DNA of 64,000 nt from Flavihumibacter rivuli (GCF_018595685.2 NZ_CP092334.1:3190001-3254000); one strand, 5' to 3'; shown: positions 17,982-26,769, numbered from the stretch's first letter. The notes: generated by a model from the sequence alone, not told the origin. Numbers and translations: made by a program.

Positions 17982-18380
17982 ATGTCCGAGAAAAAGAAAC
18001 TGCTTTTTGTATGTGTGGAGAACAGCAACCGCAGCCAGATGAGCCAGGCCTTTGCGAAAATCCATGGCGGCGAAGCGGTGGAAGCCTATAGCGCAGGGAG
18101 CAAGCCCAGCGGGGTAGTGAATCCCAAAGCTATTGCGGCTATGAAAGAATTGGGTTATGACCTTTCTACCCACGAATCCAAATCCCTGCAGGAGGTGGAG
18201 CAATATGCGCCATTTGATGCTGTGGTAACGATGGGCTGTGGGGACGCCTGTCCCTGGATGCCAGCCAAAAGATTTGTGGATTGGCAAATCCCCGATCCCA
18301 AGCATATGGATCCTGTTGCTTTTAATGAGGTGAGGGACTTTATCAGTGAGAAGGTCAAGGCCCTATTGCAGGAGATCTGA
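17982..18380 (+). CDS. arsC: Arsenate reductase, low-molecular-weight phosphatase family
   Basis: 132 residues. The P-loop CVENSNR has catalytic Cys11 and Arg17 (CX5R), and the acid is Asp105 in QIPDP. Further cysteines are Cys86 and Cys90 in TMGCGDACPW. The P-loop lacks the additional Cys seen in many thioredoxin-linked enzymes (CxGNSCR), so the disulfide relay probably uses Cys86 or Cys90. It reduces As(V) to As(III), which acr3 exports or arsM methylates. Last gene of the operon, 16 nt after acr3. No terminator is evident after it. Confidence 0.93.
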   Translation: MSEKKKLLFVCVENSNRSQMSQAFAKIHGGEAVEAYSAGSKPSGVVNPKAIAAMKELGYDLSTHESKSLQEVEQYAPFDAVVTMGCGDACPWMPAKRFVDWQIPDPKHMDPVAFNEVRDFISEKVKALLQEI

Positions 18381-18539
18381 TGGTCAATTTGTTAAACTGG
18401 TACCTGGATATTTAACGAATATGCCCGGATCGGATTGGTTCTTGCTTCCGGCAGCCGCATTTTAATGGCCAGACAACAATTCAAGCCTGATAACTGTCTA
18501 TAATGTGGCACTGCAAACAGTATCATTCAAACAGGAAAT

Positions 18540-19157
18540 ATGGAAAGGATAAATATTGAAGCCCTGCAGAACGTATATGACTATCCTGGTTATCGTCAGC
18601 TTGTTGATCAGTTGATGCAGGAGGGAAAGACCACCGGTACCAACCAGGAACCCTGGCTGGTTGATTATGCCAGGCTGAATATTCAACGCATGAGCAGGTG
18701 GGAGAAGACATGGGAACCGGCAGAGAAGATCAGGTTATCCATGGAATCCATTGCAGAACCGATGACCTGGCTCACCATCACGGAAGGATGGTGCGGCGAT
18801 GCGGCCCAGATCGTGCCCATCATCGACAAACTGTCCAAACTAAACCCACATATTGAACATAAGCTAGTCCTTCGTGACGAGAACCTTGAATTAATGGATC
18901 AATTCCTTACCAATGGCACCAGGTCTATCCCTAAGACCATGTTTATCGCCCGTGATTCAGGTAAGGTATTGGGCACCTGGGGTCCAAGGCCAACCAGTGC
19001 CGCTGCGCTTGTGCTGGAAATGAAGAAGAATACCAACCTGGTCAAGGAAGACCTATACAACGCGATCCATGGCTGGTATGCCAGGGATAAGGGAGTGGAG
19101 ATATCAGAGCAGGTTGTGGAAGCAGCCCTGAAGGCCAGCCAATGGGTAAAAGCATAA
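18540..19157 (+). CDS. Thioredoxin-like protein with a single active-site cysteine
   Basis: 205 residues, cytoplasmic. The central part (about 70-165) looks like a thioredoxin fold: TWLTITEGWCGDAAQIVPII, then RSIPKTMFIARDSGKVLGTWGP, which carries the cis-Pro strand. The active site is WCGDA (Cys85), so the second Cys of CxxC is replaced by Ala. This pattern occurs in a thioredoxin-like family common in Bacteroidota; its role is unknown, and a monothiol or binding function is possible. It is separated by 159 nt from arsC and ends at a bidirectional terminator, so it is probably its own unit. Confidence 0.83.
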   Translation: MERINIEALQNVYDYPGYRQLVDQLMQEGKTTGTNQEPWLVDYARLNIQRMSRWEKTWEPAEKIRLSMESIAEPMTWLTITEGWCGDAAQIVPIIDKLSKLNPHIEHKLVLRDENLELMDQFLTNGTRSIPKTMFIARDSGKVLGTWGPRPTSAAALVLEMKKNTNLVKEDLYNAIHGWYARDKGVEISEQVVEAALKASQWVKA

Positions 19158-19186
19158 AAAAAGCCCGGTTCATTCCGGGCTTTTTT
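19155..19186. terminator. Bidirectional terminator
   Basis: AAAAAAGCCCGG, 6-nt loop, CCGGGCTTTTTT. With A on one side and T on the other it works in both directions, between the thioredoxin-like gene and the convergent feoB. Confidence 0.92.
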
Positions 19187-19192
19187 GTTTAA

Positions 19193-21313
19193 TTACTTTA
19201 AGAGCTGGTAGAAGAGTAAACTCATCAGGTAGGCCAGCGCGGTCATATAGCCTAACTGGATCATAGGCCATTTCCAGCTTTTGGTCTCGCGCTTAACAAT
19301 GGCCAGGGTACTCATACACTGCATGGCCAATACATAGAATACCATGAGGGAAACACCGGCTGCCAGGGTGTAAACCGGTGAACCATCTGCCTTTCTGGCC
19401 ATCTGCATTTTCTCCCTCAACAACAGGCCGCTTTCGTCATCTTCACCCACACTGTATAAGGTAGCCATTGTTCCCACAAAAACTTCCCTTGCCGCAAAGG
19501 AGGTGATCAAGGCAATACCGATCTTCCAATCATAGCCCAGGGGCTTGATCACCGGCTCAATGCTCTTGCCCAAAATGCCCGCATAGGAGTTCTCCAGCAA
19601 AGCGGCATTCTGTTCGCGTTCTATTTCGGTCAGGCGTTGGGGTTGTTCCACCTTCAGCTTTTCATAATAGGCCGTGGTCGCTTCCATTCTTTCTTTTGGC
19701 CCGTAAGAACTCAAGGCCCATAATAGCAGGCTGATGATCATGATCACCTTACCGGCGTCGGTCACGAATATGCGGGCCTTCTGGATCATGGTGGGGAAGA
19801 CATTCTTCCAGCGGGGCGCCCGGTACATAGGCAGTTCCAGGATGAAAAAGCTCTTCTCCTTAATATTGATGAACCACTTGGCGATCCAGGCAATGACCAT
19901 GGCCATCACCAAACCAAGCAGGTATAGTCCCATCATCACCAGGCCTTGCAGACTGATGAATCCAAACAGGTGTTGCTGTGGAATGACCAGCGCAATGAGT
20001 ATGGTAAATACCGGGAGCCTTGCACTGCAACTCATCAAAGGTGTAACCAGGATCGTCAGCAACCGCTCTTTGGTATTCTCAATATTCCTGGCGCTCATGA
20101 TGGCTGGCACGGCACAGGCAAAGCCGCTGATCATGGGCATCACACTTTTGCCGTTCAACCCCACTTTTCGCATGAGCTTATCAGTTAGGAAGCTGATGCG
20201 GGCCATGTAGCCGGTATCTTCCAGGATGGTGATCAGTCCAAACAGGATCATGATCTGGGGTACAAATACCAGGATCCCGCTCAGGCCCGCTACAATACCA
20301 TTGATGAACAGGTCGCTCCACCAGGCTTCCGGAAGGACACCTCCCAGCCAGCCACCCAACTGCCCAAAGGCCCATTCAATGGCATCCATCGGGTATTGGG
20401 CGATCAGGAAAACACTCTGGAAAAGCAGGAACAATACACCCAGCAATATCACATAACCCCAAACCCTATGCAGGAGGATATTGTCCAGCTTTTCGGTGAA
20501 CAGGCTTTTCTGCAAGGGATCGGGTTCCGATACGGTAAGTTGCATGATGTGCTTGATCCGCGTATAGCGCTGCAGGATCTCTTCTGCCTGGGTCTTGGTG
20601 GGGTTGAATTGATTGTCCCTTTCGGTTTGCTCAATGGTATCCTGTAATGACTGTGGCAGGTCGAAATGTTCGTGGTTGATCAGGTAGTGGATGGCCTTAT
20701 AATCACTCAAGCCATCGATCCTGCCCTTGATCGTATCAACCGCATTGGCTGCCAGGTCCCTGTTGGCGATAAAATCCCTGGCCGGGGCCTTATAGAGGTT
20801 TTGGGCGGTTTGGGCCATTACCTTTTTCAACTGGCCAATACCCTTGTTCTTCCTGGGGTTCACGGGTACAACGGGCACACCCAGTTCCCTTTCCAGTCCT
20901 TCCACATCAATCTCAATTCCCTTTCTCCTGGCAAGGTCCATCATGGTGAGGGCTACCACTACCGGGAGTTTCAGGTCTATGATCTGGGATACAAATAAAA
21001 GGTTCCTCTTCAGGTTGCTGGCATCCACCAGCAGGATCATCATGTTAAGGCTGGCTTCCTTATCCTGCCCCATCAGTACTTTATAGGTCACCCATTCATC
21101 CCCCCTTTTGGGGTAAAGGCTATAGGTGCCAGGAAGGTCTGTGATCTCGGCTTCCAATCCCTCTCCTAAATCAGTAATTCCAGTTTTCTTGTCTACAGTT
21201 ACCCCCGGGAAATTGCCTACTTTCTGGTTCAGTCCCGTGAGGGCGTTGAACAGGGAGCTTTTTCCACTGTTGGGGTTTCCTACCAATCCAATATGAATCA
21301 TGCCTTTAGCCAT
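19193..21313 (-). CDS. feoB: Ferrous iron transporter FeoB
   Basis: 706 residues. The N-terminal G domain has G1 GNPNSGKS (12-19) and G3 DLPGTYS (59-65); the expected G4 NxxD is TMMD (123-126), with Thr instead of Asn. The membrane part carries the conserved GFACAVPAIMSAR and SCSARLPVF Gate motifs. Imports Fe(II) across the inner membrane. ATG 21313 starts the protein right before the G1 strand. TATTTTTG at 21333-21326 on the minus strand matches a -7 box. No feoA lies alongside. It is divergent from the GNAT gene. Confidence 0.95.
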   Translation of the reverse strand: MAKGMIHIGLVGNPNSGKSSLFNALTGLNQKVGNFPGVTVDKKTGITDLGEGLEAEITDLPGTYSLYPKRGDEWVTYKVLMGQDKEASLNMMILLVDASNLKRNLLFVSQIIDLKLPVVVALTMMDLARRKGIEIDVEGLERELGVPVVPVNPRKNKGIGQLKKVMAQTAQNLYKAPARDFIANRDLAANAVDTIKGRIDGLSDYKAIHYLINHEHFDLPQSLQDTIEQTERDNQFNPTKTQAEEILQRYTRIKHIMQLTVSEPDPLQKSLFTEKLDNILLHRVWGYVILLGVLFLLFQSVFLIAQYPMDAIEWAFGQLGGWLGGVLPEAWWSDLFINGIVAGLSGILVFVPQIMILFGLITILEDTGYMARISFLTDKLMRKVGLNGKSVMPMISGFACAVPAIMSARNIENTKERLLTILVTPLMSCSARLPVFTILIALVIPQQHLFGFISLQGLVMMGLYLLGLVMAMVIAWIAKWFINIKEKSFFILELPMYRAPRWKNVFPTMIQKARIFVTDAGKVIMIISLLLWALSSYGPKERMEATTAYYEKLKVEQPQRLTEIEREQNAALLENSYAGILGKSIEPVIKPLGYDWKIGIALITSFAAREVFVGTMATLYSVGEDDESGLLLREKMQMARKADGSPVYTLAAGVSLMVFYVLAMQCMSTLAIVKRETKSWKWPMIQLGYMTALAYLMSLLFYQLLK

Positions 21314-21379
21314 GTAGTTAATCAACAAAAATATTAAGCCCCGGTTGATTCTAGTTACGATTTCGGGAAGAAGGGCTGA

Positions 21380-21414
21380 TTTGGAAGGCTGAAGGCCACC
21401 CTGGAATATCTTTG
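21380..21414 (+). promoter_or_regulatory. Promoter of the GNAT gene, probably leaderless
   Basis: TTTG at 21380-21383, a 23-nt spacer and a perfect -7 box TATCTTTG at 21407-21414. Transcription should begin about 5-7 nt later, at or next to the ATG at 21419, so the mRNA would have almost no leader. Confidence 0.6.
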
Positions 21415-21418
21415 CGCC

Positions 21419-21985
21419 ATGAACCTGATGCAAACTACCCTTTTGCTGGTAAGCAATTATGCTGATGATCCTTTGTTTTCTGATGTATTCACTGGCACCA
21501 AGGTCCAGCAGCAGCGGGGTATGGAAGCCTACTTTTCAGCGGCACTTGACTGTTGCCTGGAGAAAGGGAGCCTGGTTGTCGCGCCGGGTAATGCCGGGCT
21601 GGCAGCCTGGTTACCCAATGGGGCTTTCCCTCCCGTGGTCGAGGAGAATGTGATCAGGAACCAGCCTCCTTATGTGGTGAAAGGTTGGGAAAAGTTGCGG
21701 ATCATAGAATCGGTTGCCTGGGACCAGCTCGCCTCCTATGATGGGGATTTTGGATTCCTTTGGTTGTGGACCGTTGATTTTTCGGTTAGGGGAAGGGGCT
21801 ATGGCAAAATGCTGCTGGAGGAAGCCCTGGAGCAAATGAAGGCGGAAGGATTAAAATGCTGCAGGTTGATGAATGCCAATATCCACAATGATCCCCTTCT
21901 GTCCAAAATGGGATTCAGGGAACTGACCACCATCCATTACCAGAATGGACCTGGGGTAAGGTTGTACGAAAAGCAATTGGGTTGA
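21419..21985 (+). CDS. GNAT family acetyltransferase-like protein
   Basis: 188 residues. The C-terminal half carries the acetyl-CoA-binding segment VDFSVRGRGYGKMLLEEALEQM (VRGRGYGK is the Q/RxxGxG/A loop, about residue 125) and a final strand pair with SKMGFREL. The N-terminal half (LVVAPGNAGLAAWLPNGAFPP) resembles GNAT proteins whose first strands bind the acceptor. Substrate unknown. It is divergent from feoB, and its stop codon abuts that of the convergent membrane-protein gene (TGA immediately followed by TCA). Confidence 0.82.
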   Translation: MNLMQTTLLLVSNYADDPLFSDVFTGTKVQQQRGMEAYFSAALDCCLEKGSLVVAPGNAGLAAWLPNGAFPPVVEENVIRNQPPYVVKGWEKLRIIESVAWDQLASYDGDFGFLWLWTVDFSVRGRGYGKMLLEEALEQMKAEGLKCCRLMNANIHNDPLLSKMGFRELTTIHYQNGPGVRLYEKQLG

Positions 21986-22330
21986 TCATTTCGGTTCTTC
22001 AAGGTGCAGTCGGTGGAATACCCGGTGCATGACCGGTGCCAGTAGTACACCAATATTGGTGATGAATACTATGCCGGAAAAGATGGAGAAGAAGGAAGAG
22101 AATAGTTTGGCCGGATCTGACCGCATTTCTATGACCGGCCCCATTCCCCCCAGTAACATGCAGGCATTGTGAAAACAGTCGATCCAGTCATTGTCATTGG
22201 TAAGCCTGAACCCAATCGTTCCGATCAATAGGGAAATCATGATGAGGACCAGGACCCAGACGATATTTCCCGAAAGCCTCATCAGGAATTTGCGCCTGCT
22301 GATAACAGGTTGTCCTTTGTGTTCGTACAT
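21986..22330 (-). CDS. Small two-helix membrane protein, ion-channel-like
   Basis: 114 residues with two clear transmembrane segments: IVWVLVLIMISLLIGTIGF and FFSIFSGIVFITNIGVLLAP, separated by a loop LNDxW-like segment, then NACMLLGGMGPV. The spacing (TM, short re-entrant-like loop with GGMGPV, TM, HRxxHRLH tail) resembles a family sometimes annotated as two-pore potassium-channel-like, but the TVGYG filter is absent. Function unknown. ATG 22330 was chosen since upstream residues add nothing. It follows comB by 43 nt on the same strand. Confidence 0.72.
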   Translation of the reverse strand: MYEHKGQPVISRRKFLMRLSGNIVWVLVLIMISLLIGTIGFRLTNDNDWIDCFHNACMLLGGMGPVIEMRSDPAKLFSSFFSIFSGIVFITNIGVLLAPVMHRVFHRLHLEEPK

Positions 22331-22373
22331 ACCAGCAATTTGCTGTAAGGTACAAAGCAAGCGGGACTCCTGA

Positions 22374-23102
22374 TTAACCGGCTACCAACTTGCCATCACG
22401 GTAAATGGGCAGTACATTGGCTCCATTGGGGGTAAGGCAGTAGCGGATATCTTTCTCCAGCCCAAAGCCGGTGAGTCGCTGGTAGTGGGAGGCATTCTTC
22501 GCTTTCATGAATTCGTACAGATCAGGCTGGGCCTCCTTGTAAAGGGAAAGGGCCATCTGGGAGGCGTCGCAATTGATATGGAAATGCTCGCCGATCCTGT
22601 CAATAACCGCCCCGGCAAATAAAGTGTCTTCCAGGTTAAAGCGATCCTTCCAGGCTGCACATCCCAGGAGTACGTTCTTCTTCTGGCTTAACAGGAAGGT
22701 GCAAACGGCGTCGAGGTTGGGAAATGAACCGGTGATCACGATGGGTGCACCATTGTTCAGGGCCATATGCAAGAGCTTGGTACCATTGGTGGTGGTAAGC
22801 ACCAGGGTCTTATCACCGATGAAATCCCTTGGATATTCAAAGGGGGAATTGCCATATTCCAGTCCTTCCGCAACCTTGCCATCGCGCTCGCCCGCGGTGA
22901 TGGCTCCCAACTCCTTGCCAAGCGCGATACAACCCGGAACACTGTCGACGGGTATCACACAGGCGGCACCGTTATACAATGCAGTGGCAATGGTGGAAGT
23001 GGCACGCAGCACATCAATGATCACCACCACGCTATCGCTAACATCATACAAGTGCAATAAGGCAGGTGAGATAGAGGTATAAAGACTGGGTTTCTGGCTC
23101 AT
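22374..23102 (-). CDS. comB: 2-phosphosulfolactate phosphatase
   Basis: 242 residues with the ComB motifs VVVIIDVLRATSTIATAL near residue 24, GERDGKVAEGLEYGNSPFEY near 75 and LTTTNGTKLL near 105. ComB hydrolyses 2-phospho-3-sulfolactate in the coenzyme M pathway and related sulfolactate pathways. Many bacteria without coenzyme M keep it, and its role there is open (established knowledge). ATG 23102 fits the family start. TATTTTTG at 23127-23120 (minus strand) matches the -7 box, with a TTG 25 nt further upstream. Confidence 0.9.
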   Translation of the reverse strand: MSQKPSLYTSISPALLHLYDVSDSVVVIIDVLRATSTIATALYNGAACVIPVDSVPGCIALGKELGAITAGERDGKVAEGLEYGNSPFEYPRDFIGDKTLVLTTTNGTKLLHMALNNGAPIVITGSFPNLDAVCTFLLSQKKNVLLGCAAWKDRFNLEDTLFAGAVIDRIGEHFHINCDASQMALSLYKEAQPDLYEFMKAKNASHYQRLTGFGLEKDIRYCLTPNGANVLPIYRDGKLVAG

Positions 23103-23169
23103 TTCAAAAATTGTGGGGGCAAAAATAAGAAGGATTGGCGAATGCCATCCGGCAACTGATATCGGTAGC

Positions 23170-23643
23170 TTACTTAATGAATTGTTTCCATTTATCGGTC
23201 TCAGCACTTTGTTTAAGCGCTTCATTGCGCGTTTCCAGCAAACGGATAAGGTATTTGTTCAGGTATAAGCGGTCAACCAGTTTGCCGAGGGCGCCATAGG
23301 GCATTTCATAGTGCAGGAAGTCGATCATCAGGGTACCATTATCCACTTCCTTGAAGTGATGCTCATGCCGGAAGCTTTTGAAATCACCATCCATCATTTC
23401 ATCCACAAAGCCTGAAGGCTTTTGGAATGACGTGATCTTTGATTTGAACACCCTTTGTTTGCCTAGGTGTTTGGCTTTCCAGGTAACCGTTTCATTGAGT
23501 CCGATCAACCCCATAGTGGTGCCGGCAACCGCTTCCTCACCGGTATGGGCCATGGATTTCCTGTGCAGGTCTATGCTTCGGGCCAGGTCAAAGACCCTTT
23601 CGATAGGCGCCTTGATGAATACGGTCAGGTGGATAGTGGGCAT
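23170..23643 (-). CDS. SRPBCC (START/polyketide cyclase-like) family protein
   Basis: 157 residues matching the helix-grip fold: IHLTVFIKAPIERVFDLARSID at the start, then LGLNETVTWKAKHLG-like strands and a long C-terminal helix (LVDRLYLNKYLIRLLETRNEALKQ). These cytoplasmic proteins hold hydrophobic ligands in a cavity; here the sequence gives no ligand. It lies 53 nt after the YdjC-like gene and 67 nt before comB on the same strand, so a shared transcript is possible. Confidence 0.83.
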   Translation of the reverse strand: MPTIHLTVFIKAPIERVFDLARSIDLHRKSMAHTGEEAVAGTTMGLIGLNETVTWKAKHLGKQRVFKSKITSFQKPSGFVDEMMDGDFKSFRHEHHFKEVDNGTLMIDFLHYEMPYGALGKLVDRLYLNKYLIRLLETRNEALKQSAETDKWKQFIK

Positions 23644-23696
23644 AGAAGATCACTGATTGGTGAGTGGTGATGGAACCGGGCCAAAATCGTTCCAAT

Positions 23697-24695
23697 TTAT
23701 TTGATCCGGCTCCTTCTTTCCATCAGTTCCCGCCAGGTAGTGAGAATAATGCCTTTTTCCCTGATATAATTCTTTAACCGGGGATCGAGCATGGCGAGAA
23801 GGTCCGCCTTGCGTGTAGGACCGCTGTCGCTGATATGTGGGAATACCTCAGTGGGCTGGGTGCAGTGCATGATGATCATGGTAAGACCCGGCTTGCATTC
23901 TTCCATGGCGGTGATGTATTGTTGGGTGCCGAAATCCTGCAATGCCTTATCGGATTTCTTGGCTGACTCGGGGATCTTCCAGCCATAACTATTATTGTGC
24001 AGGTCATCGAGCACCGGCAAACCGGATTTCCATAGCATCTGGCCGATCATCTTAGCCTGTTTCAGCGCATCGGCCTTTTCGGGCATATCCCGGGATACGA
24101 TGGTGTTATGGCCTCCGGGAACCATTACCGGTATCTTGTGCTCGATACCGGCAGTGATGTATTGCATGGTGAAGGCCGGGTTAGCATAGACCGTGCCCAT
24201 ATGGGTATCGAGGTGGGTGGGCTCAAATCCCATCTGCCGGGCTTTCTGGATCTGCGCCCTGATCTCCCTGCCTACTTCCTCTGGTTTGGCCGATTTATCC
24301 ACTGCTGCCACGGTAGCATACATGCCGCCGGTGAGCGTGTCCACGAGACCAGGTACAGCCGGGCGACCACTAACGGGGCCCCATTTGTAATTGTCCCATT
24401 CTGAAGTAAGGGTAAGGTGTAAGCCGGCATCAACCCTGGGATGTTGTTTCAGCCATTGAACAAAGTGGGGAACCCATGGGCAGGGCATCATTACACTGAC
24501 AGAACTGGCCACCCCTTCTTCCAGCGCCTTGAAAGCGCCAATGTTGGAATCATAACTCATGCCCGCATCATCCACATGGAGGATGATCACTTTGGCGCCT
24601 TTTGGGTAACCTAGCCTTTCTGCAAAAGTGGTATCAGTTTGTGCCTGCGCAGCAGCACCCAACAATAGAAGGGAGAGTAAGTTTATGGCCCGCAT
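23697..24695 (-). CDS. Secreted YdjC/ChbG-like carbohydrate deacetylase
   Basis: 332 residues with a signal peptide (cleavage near AAQAQ). Deacetylase motifs are clear: HVDDAGMSYDSN (metal-binding Asp pair near residue 40), DAGLHLTLTSEW near 91 and HLDTHMGTVYANP near 164, followed by MIIMHCTQP. ChbG/YdjC enzymes remove N-acetyl groups from chito-oligosaccharides; this one would act in the periplasm. ATG 24695 gives the signal peptide. Confidence 0.88.
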   Translation of the reverse strand: MRAINLLSLLLLGAAAQAQTDTTFAERLGYPKGAKVIILHVDDAGMSYDSNIGAFKALEEGVASSVSVMMPCPWVPHFVQWLKQHPRVDAGLHLTLTSEWDNYKWGPVSGRPAVPGLVDTLTGGMYATVAAVDKSAKPEEVGREIRAQIQKARQMGFEPTHLDTHMGTVYANPAFTMQYITAGIEHKIPVMVPGGHNTIVSRDMPEKADALKQAKMIGQMLWKSGLPVLDDLHNNSYGWKIPESAKKSDKALQDFGTQQYITAMEECKPGLTMIIMHCTQPTEVFPHISDSGPTRKADLLAMLDPRLKNYIREKGIILTTWRELMERRSRIK

Positions 24696-24756
24696 CGTTC
24701 AGAATGTTTGGGATAAATGTAGCAAAGAAATGCGTTGATGCAGGCAGGGACAGTTA

Positions 24757-24785
24757 AAGAAAAAGCCGCAATGGGATGCGGCTTT
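24757..24785 (-). terminator. Rho-independent terminator after gcvT
   Basis: AAAGCCGCA (24762-24770), a 6-nt loop, TGCGGCTTT (24777-24785). The A-run to the left becomes a U-run on the minus strand; it lies 23 nt past the gcvT stop. Confidence 0.88.
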
Positions 24786-24808
24786 CTTTTATCAATATAG
24801 TTCATCAG

Positions 24809-25894
24809 TTATTGAAAAGGGATCTTTACCACTTTTGCTTTCAGTTGTTTATCGCGCACTGCAACAAAGATCTCACTGTCGATGGCGGCATGTGAGGTGG
24901 CCACATAACCCAGGCCAATGGCCTTACCCAGCGATGGGGATTGGGTACCGCTGGTTACTTTACCAATAGTATTTCCTTCCGCATCCTTGATCTCGTAGTC
25001 ATGGCGGGGAATGCCACGGTCGATCATCTCAAAACCAACCAGTTTACGCGATACACCCGAAGCCTTTTGTTGCTCCAGGATTGGCCTTGCCGTGAAGTCC
25101 TTGGTAAACTTGGTGATCCAGCCCAATCCAGCCTCCAGGGGTGAAGTGGTATCGTCAATATCGTTTCCGTAAAGGCAATATCCCATTTCAAGGCGAAGGG
25201 TATCACGGGCACCCAGTCCAATTGGCTTGATTCCTGACGCCTTTCCTGCTTCAAATATCGCATCCCAGATCTTGTCTGCAGCGCCATCGCTATCTTCAAA
25301 ATAGATCTCCACACCGCCCGATCCGGTATAACCGGTAGCACTCACCAGCACATTGTCAACACCGGCAAATTTTCCTTTCACAAAAGTATAATACTTCAGG
25401 TTTAGGATATCCATTTCCGTTAGTGACTGTAAGATCCTGGTGGCATTGGGGCCCTGGATAGCAAGGAGGCAGGTTTTATCAGATATATTGTGCATTTCCA
25501 CGTTGCCGGTATTGTGCTGGCTTATCCAGTTCCAGTCTTTTTCAATATTGCTGGCATTAACTACCAGCATGTATACCTTGTTCTCCTCAATGCAATAAAC
25601 GATCAGGTCATCCACGATGCCACCTTCGTTATTGGTCAGGGCGCTGTACTGGGCCTTGCCTGCAGTTAGCTTGGAGGCATCGTTGGTGGTAACACGTTGG
25701 ATTAGGTCCAGTGCCCCGGGACCCTTAAGAATAAATTCACCCATATGGCTGACATCAAACACCCCGGCATTGGTCCTTACTGCCTGGTGTTCATCATTGA
25801 TCCCTGAATAGGAAATGGGCATGTTATAGCCTGCGAAAGGCGCCATTTTTGCACCGAGTTGCTGGTGCTTATGGGTGAACGGTGTATTCTTCAT
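24809..25894 (-). CDS. gcvT: Glycine cleavage system aminomethyltransferase (T protein)
   Basis: 361 residues, normal length. Motifs of Gcv[14 protein letters not shown] and [10 protein letters not shown] near the N-terminus, [12 protein letters not shown] near residue 145, [13 protein letters not shown] near 185, and a C-terminal [21 protein letters not shown] domain. It transfers the methylene group from the lipoamide-bound intermediate to tetrahydrofolate. Other gcv genes are not adjacent. TACTTTTG on the minus strand (25923-25916) is a perfect -7 box about 22 nt from the ATG. I looked for a glycine riboswitch upstream and saw none. Confidence 0.95.
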   Translation of the reverse strand: MKNTPFTHKHQQLGAKMAPFAGYNMPISYSGINDEHQAVRTNAGVFDVSHMGEFILKGPGALDLIQRVTTNDASKLTAGKAQYSALTNNEGGIVDDLIVYCIEENKVYMLVVNASNIEKDWNWISQHNTGNVEMHNISDKTCLLAIQGPNATRILQSLTEMDILNLKYYTFVKGKFAGVDNVLVSATGYTGSGGVEIYFEDSDGAADKIWDAIFEAGKASGIKPIGLGARDTLRLEMGYCLYGNDIDDTTSPLEAGLGWITKFTKDFTARPILEQQKASGVSRKLVGFEMIDRGIPRHDYEIKDAEGNTIGKVTSGTQSPSLGKAIGLGYVATSHAAIDSEIFVAVRDKQLKAKVVKIPFQ

Positions 25895-26019
25895 ATAGCT
25901 GCATTATTTCGGTCGCAAAAGTAGCGGAAAGCATTGGATCGACCACCTGCTATGAAAAAGCCATTAAAATAATGACTGCATCTTGCTGAAAACTAAAGGC
26001 TTAAACGAGGGCAGGCCGT

Positions 26020-26057
26020 CGTACTATTGTACGCCATCAGGGCTATGGCTAATTTTG
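26020..26057 (+). promoter_or_regulatory. Promoter of the HAD phosphatase gene with overlapping palindrome
   Basis: TTG (26027-26029), 20-nt spacer, perfect -7 box TAATTTTG (26050-26057). The ATG at 26062 is 4 nt later, so the transcript is probably leaderless. The inverted repeat CGTAC-tatt-GTACG (26020-26033) covers the -33 element and may be an operator. Confidence 0.65.
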
Positions 26058-26061
26058 GGCA

Positions 26062-26769
26062 ATGTTTTTATTGGCAACAGACCTCGATGGGACTTTCCTT
26101 GCCGGGACCAATGCGCAAAGGGAGGAACTTTACCAGTGGATACGCTCAACTGTTGACATCCGCCTGGCATATGTGACCGGTCGAAGCCTTGATGCGGTCT
26201 CTCCCTTACTTATTGATCCTTTCCTTCCGAAGCCCGACTACATCATTGCTGATGTTGGGGCCACCATAGTAGCCGGCGAGACACTCCAACCCGTTCAGCC
26301 CATCCATGCTGAAATAGAAGCCCGGTGGCCGGGAGCAGAACTGGTAGAGAATATGCTTATGGGGGTCGAAGGATTAAGTAAGCAGGAAGTGCCTATGAAC
26401 AGGAGGTCATCCTATTATTATGAAAAAGGCCACCAGCCAAACCAGGTTTATGGAAGGCTAAGCAGCCTGGGTTGTGAAGCCATCTATTCTGCCGGGAAAT
26501 ACCTCGATGTGTTGCCGGCGGGTATCAATAAGGGATATACATTGAAAAGACTAGCGGCAGTATTGGGAATTCCCAACCACCGCATTATGGCCTGTGGCGA
26601 TACCATGAATGACCTGTCCATGCTGGATGCGGGATACCAGTCGGTGGTTGTCGGTAACGCAGAACCGGGCTTGAAGGCCTTGCTGGATAAAAAGGAAACA
26701 GTCTATTTCGCTGATGAGCCGGGTTGTGGGGGGATACTTGAAGGCCTGGACTATTTTAGTTGGCGCTGA
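26062..26769 (+). CDS. HAD-IIB hydrolase, sucrose-phosphatase-like
   Basis: 235 residues, cytoplasmic. HAD motif I is LATDLDGTFL at residues 4-13 (nucleophile Asp), motif II VTGRS near 40, motif III Lys in INKGYTLKRL near 160, motif IV CGDTMNDLSML near 178. The layout is that of sucrose-phosphate phosphatases and mannosyl- or glucosylglycerate phosphatases (Cof-type cap). It probably dephosphorylates a sugar phosphate; the sugar is unknown, and no synthase partner is adjacent. It has its own promoter, probably leaderless, and is convergent with the response regulator. Confidence 0.88.
   Translation: MFLLATDLDGTFLAGTNAQREELYQWIRSTVDIRLAYVTGRSLDAVSPLLIDPFLPKPDYIIADVGATIVAGETLQPVQPIHAEIEARWPGAELVENMLMGVEGLSKQEVPMNRRSSYYYEKGHQPNQVYGRLSSLGCEAIYSAGKYLDVLPAGINKGYTLKRLAAVLGIPNHRIMACGDTMNDLSMLDAGYQSVVVGNAEPGLKALLDKKETVYFADEPGCGGILEGLDYFSWR

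Noticed and set aside
21314..21433. N-terminal extension of FeoB to an upstream start.
   Set aside because: It would overlap the divergent GNAT start and its promoter, adds no family sequence, and the GNPNSGKS motif normally lies about 10 residues from the start.
25895..26061. Glycine riboswitch upstream of gcvT.
   Set aside because: The short gap shows only a -7 box and the divergent promoter; no paired glycine-aptamer features are present, and the leader would be about 15-20 nt.
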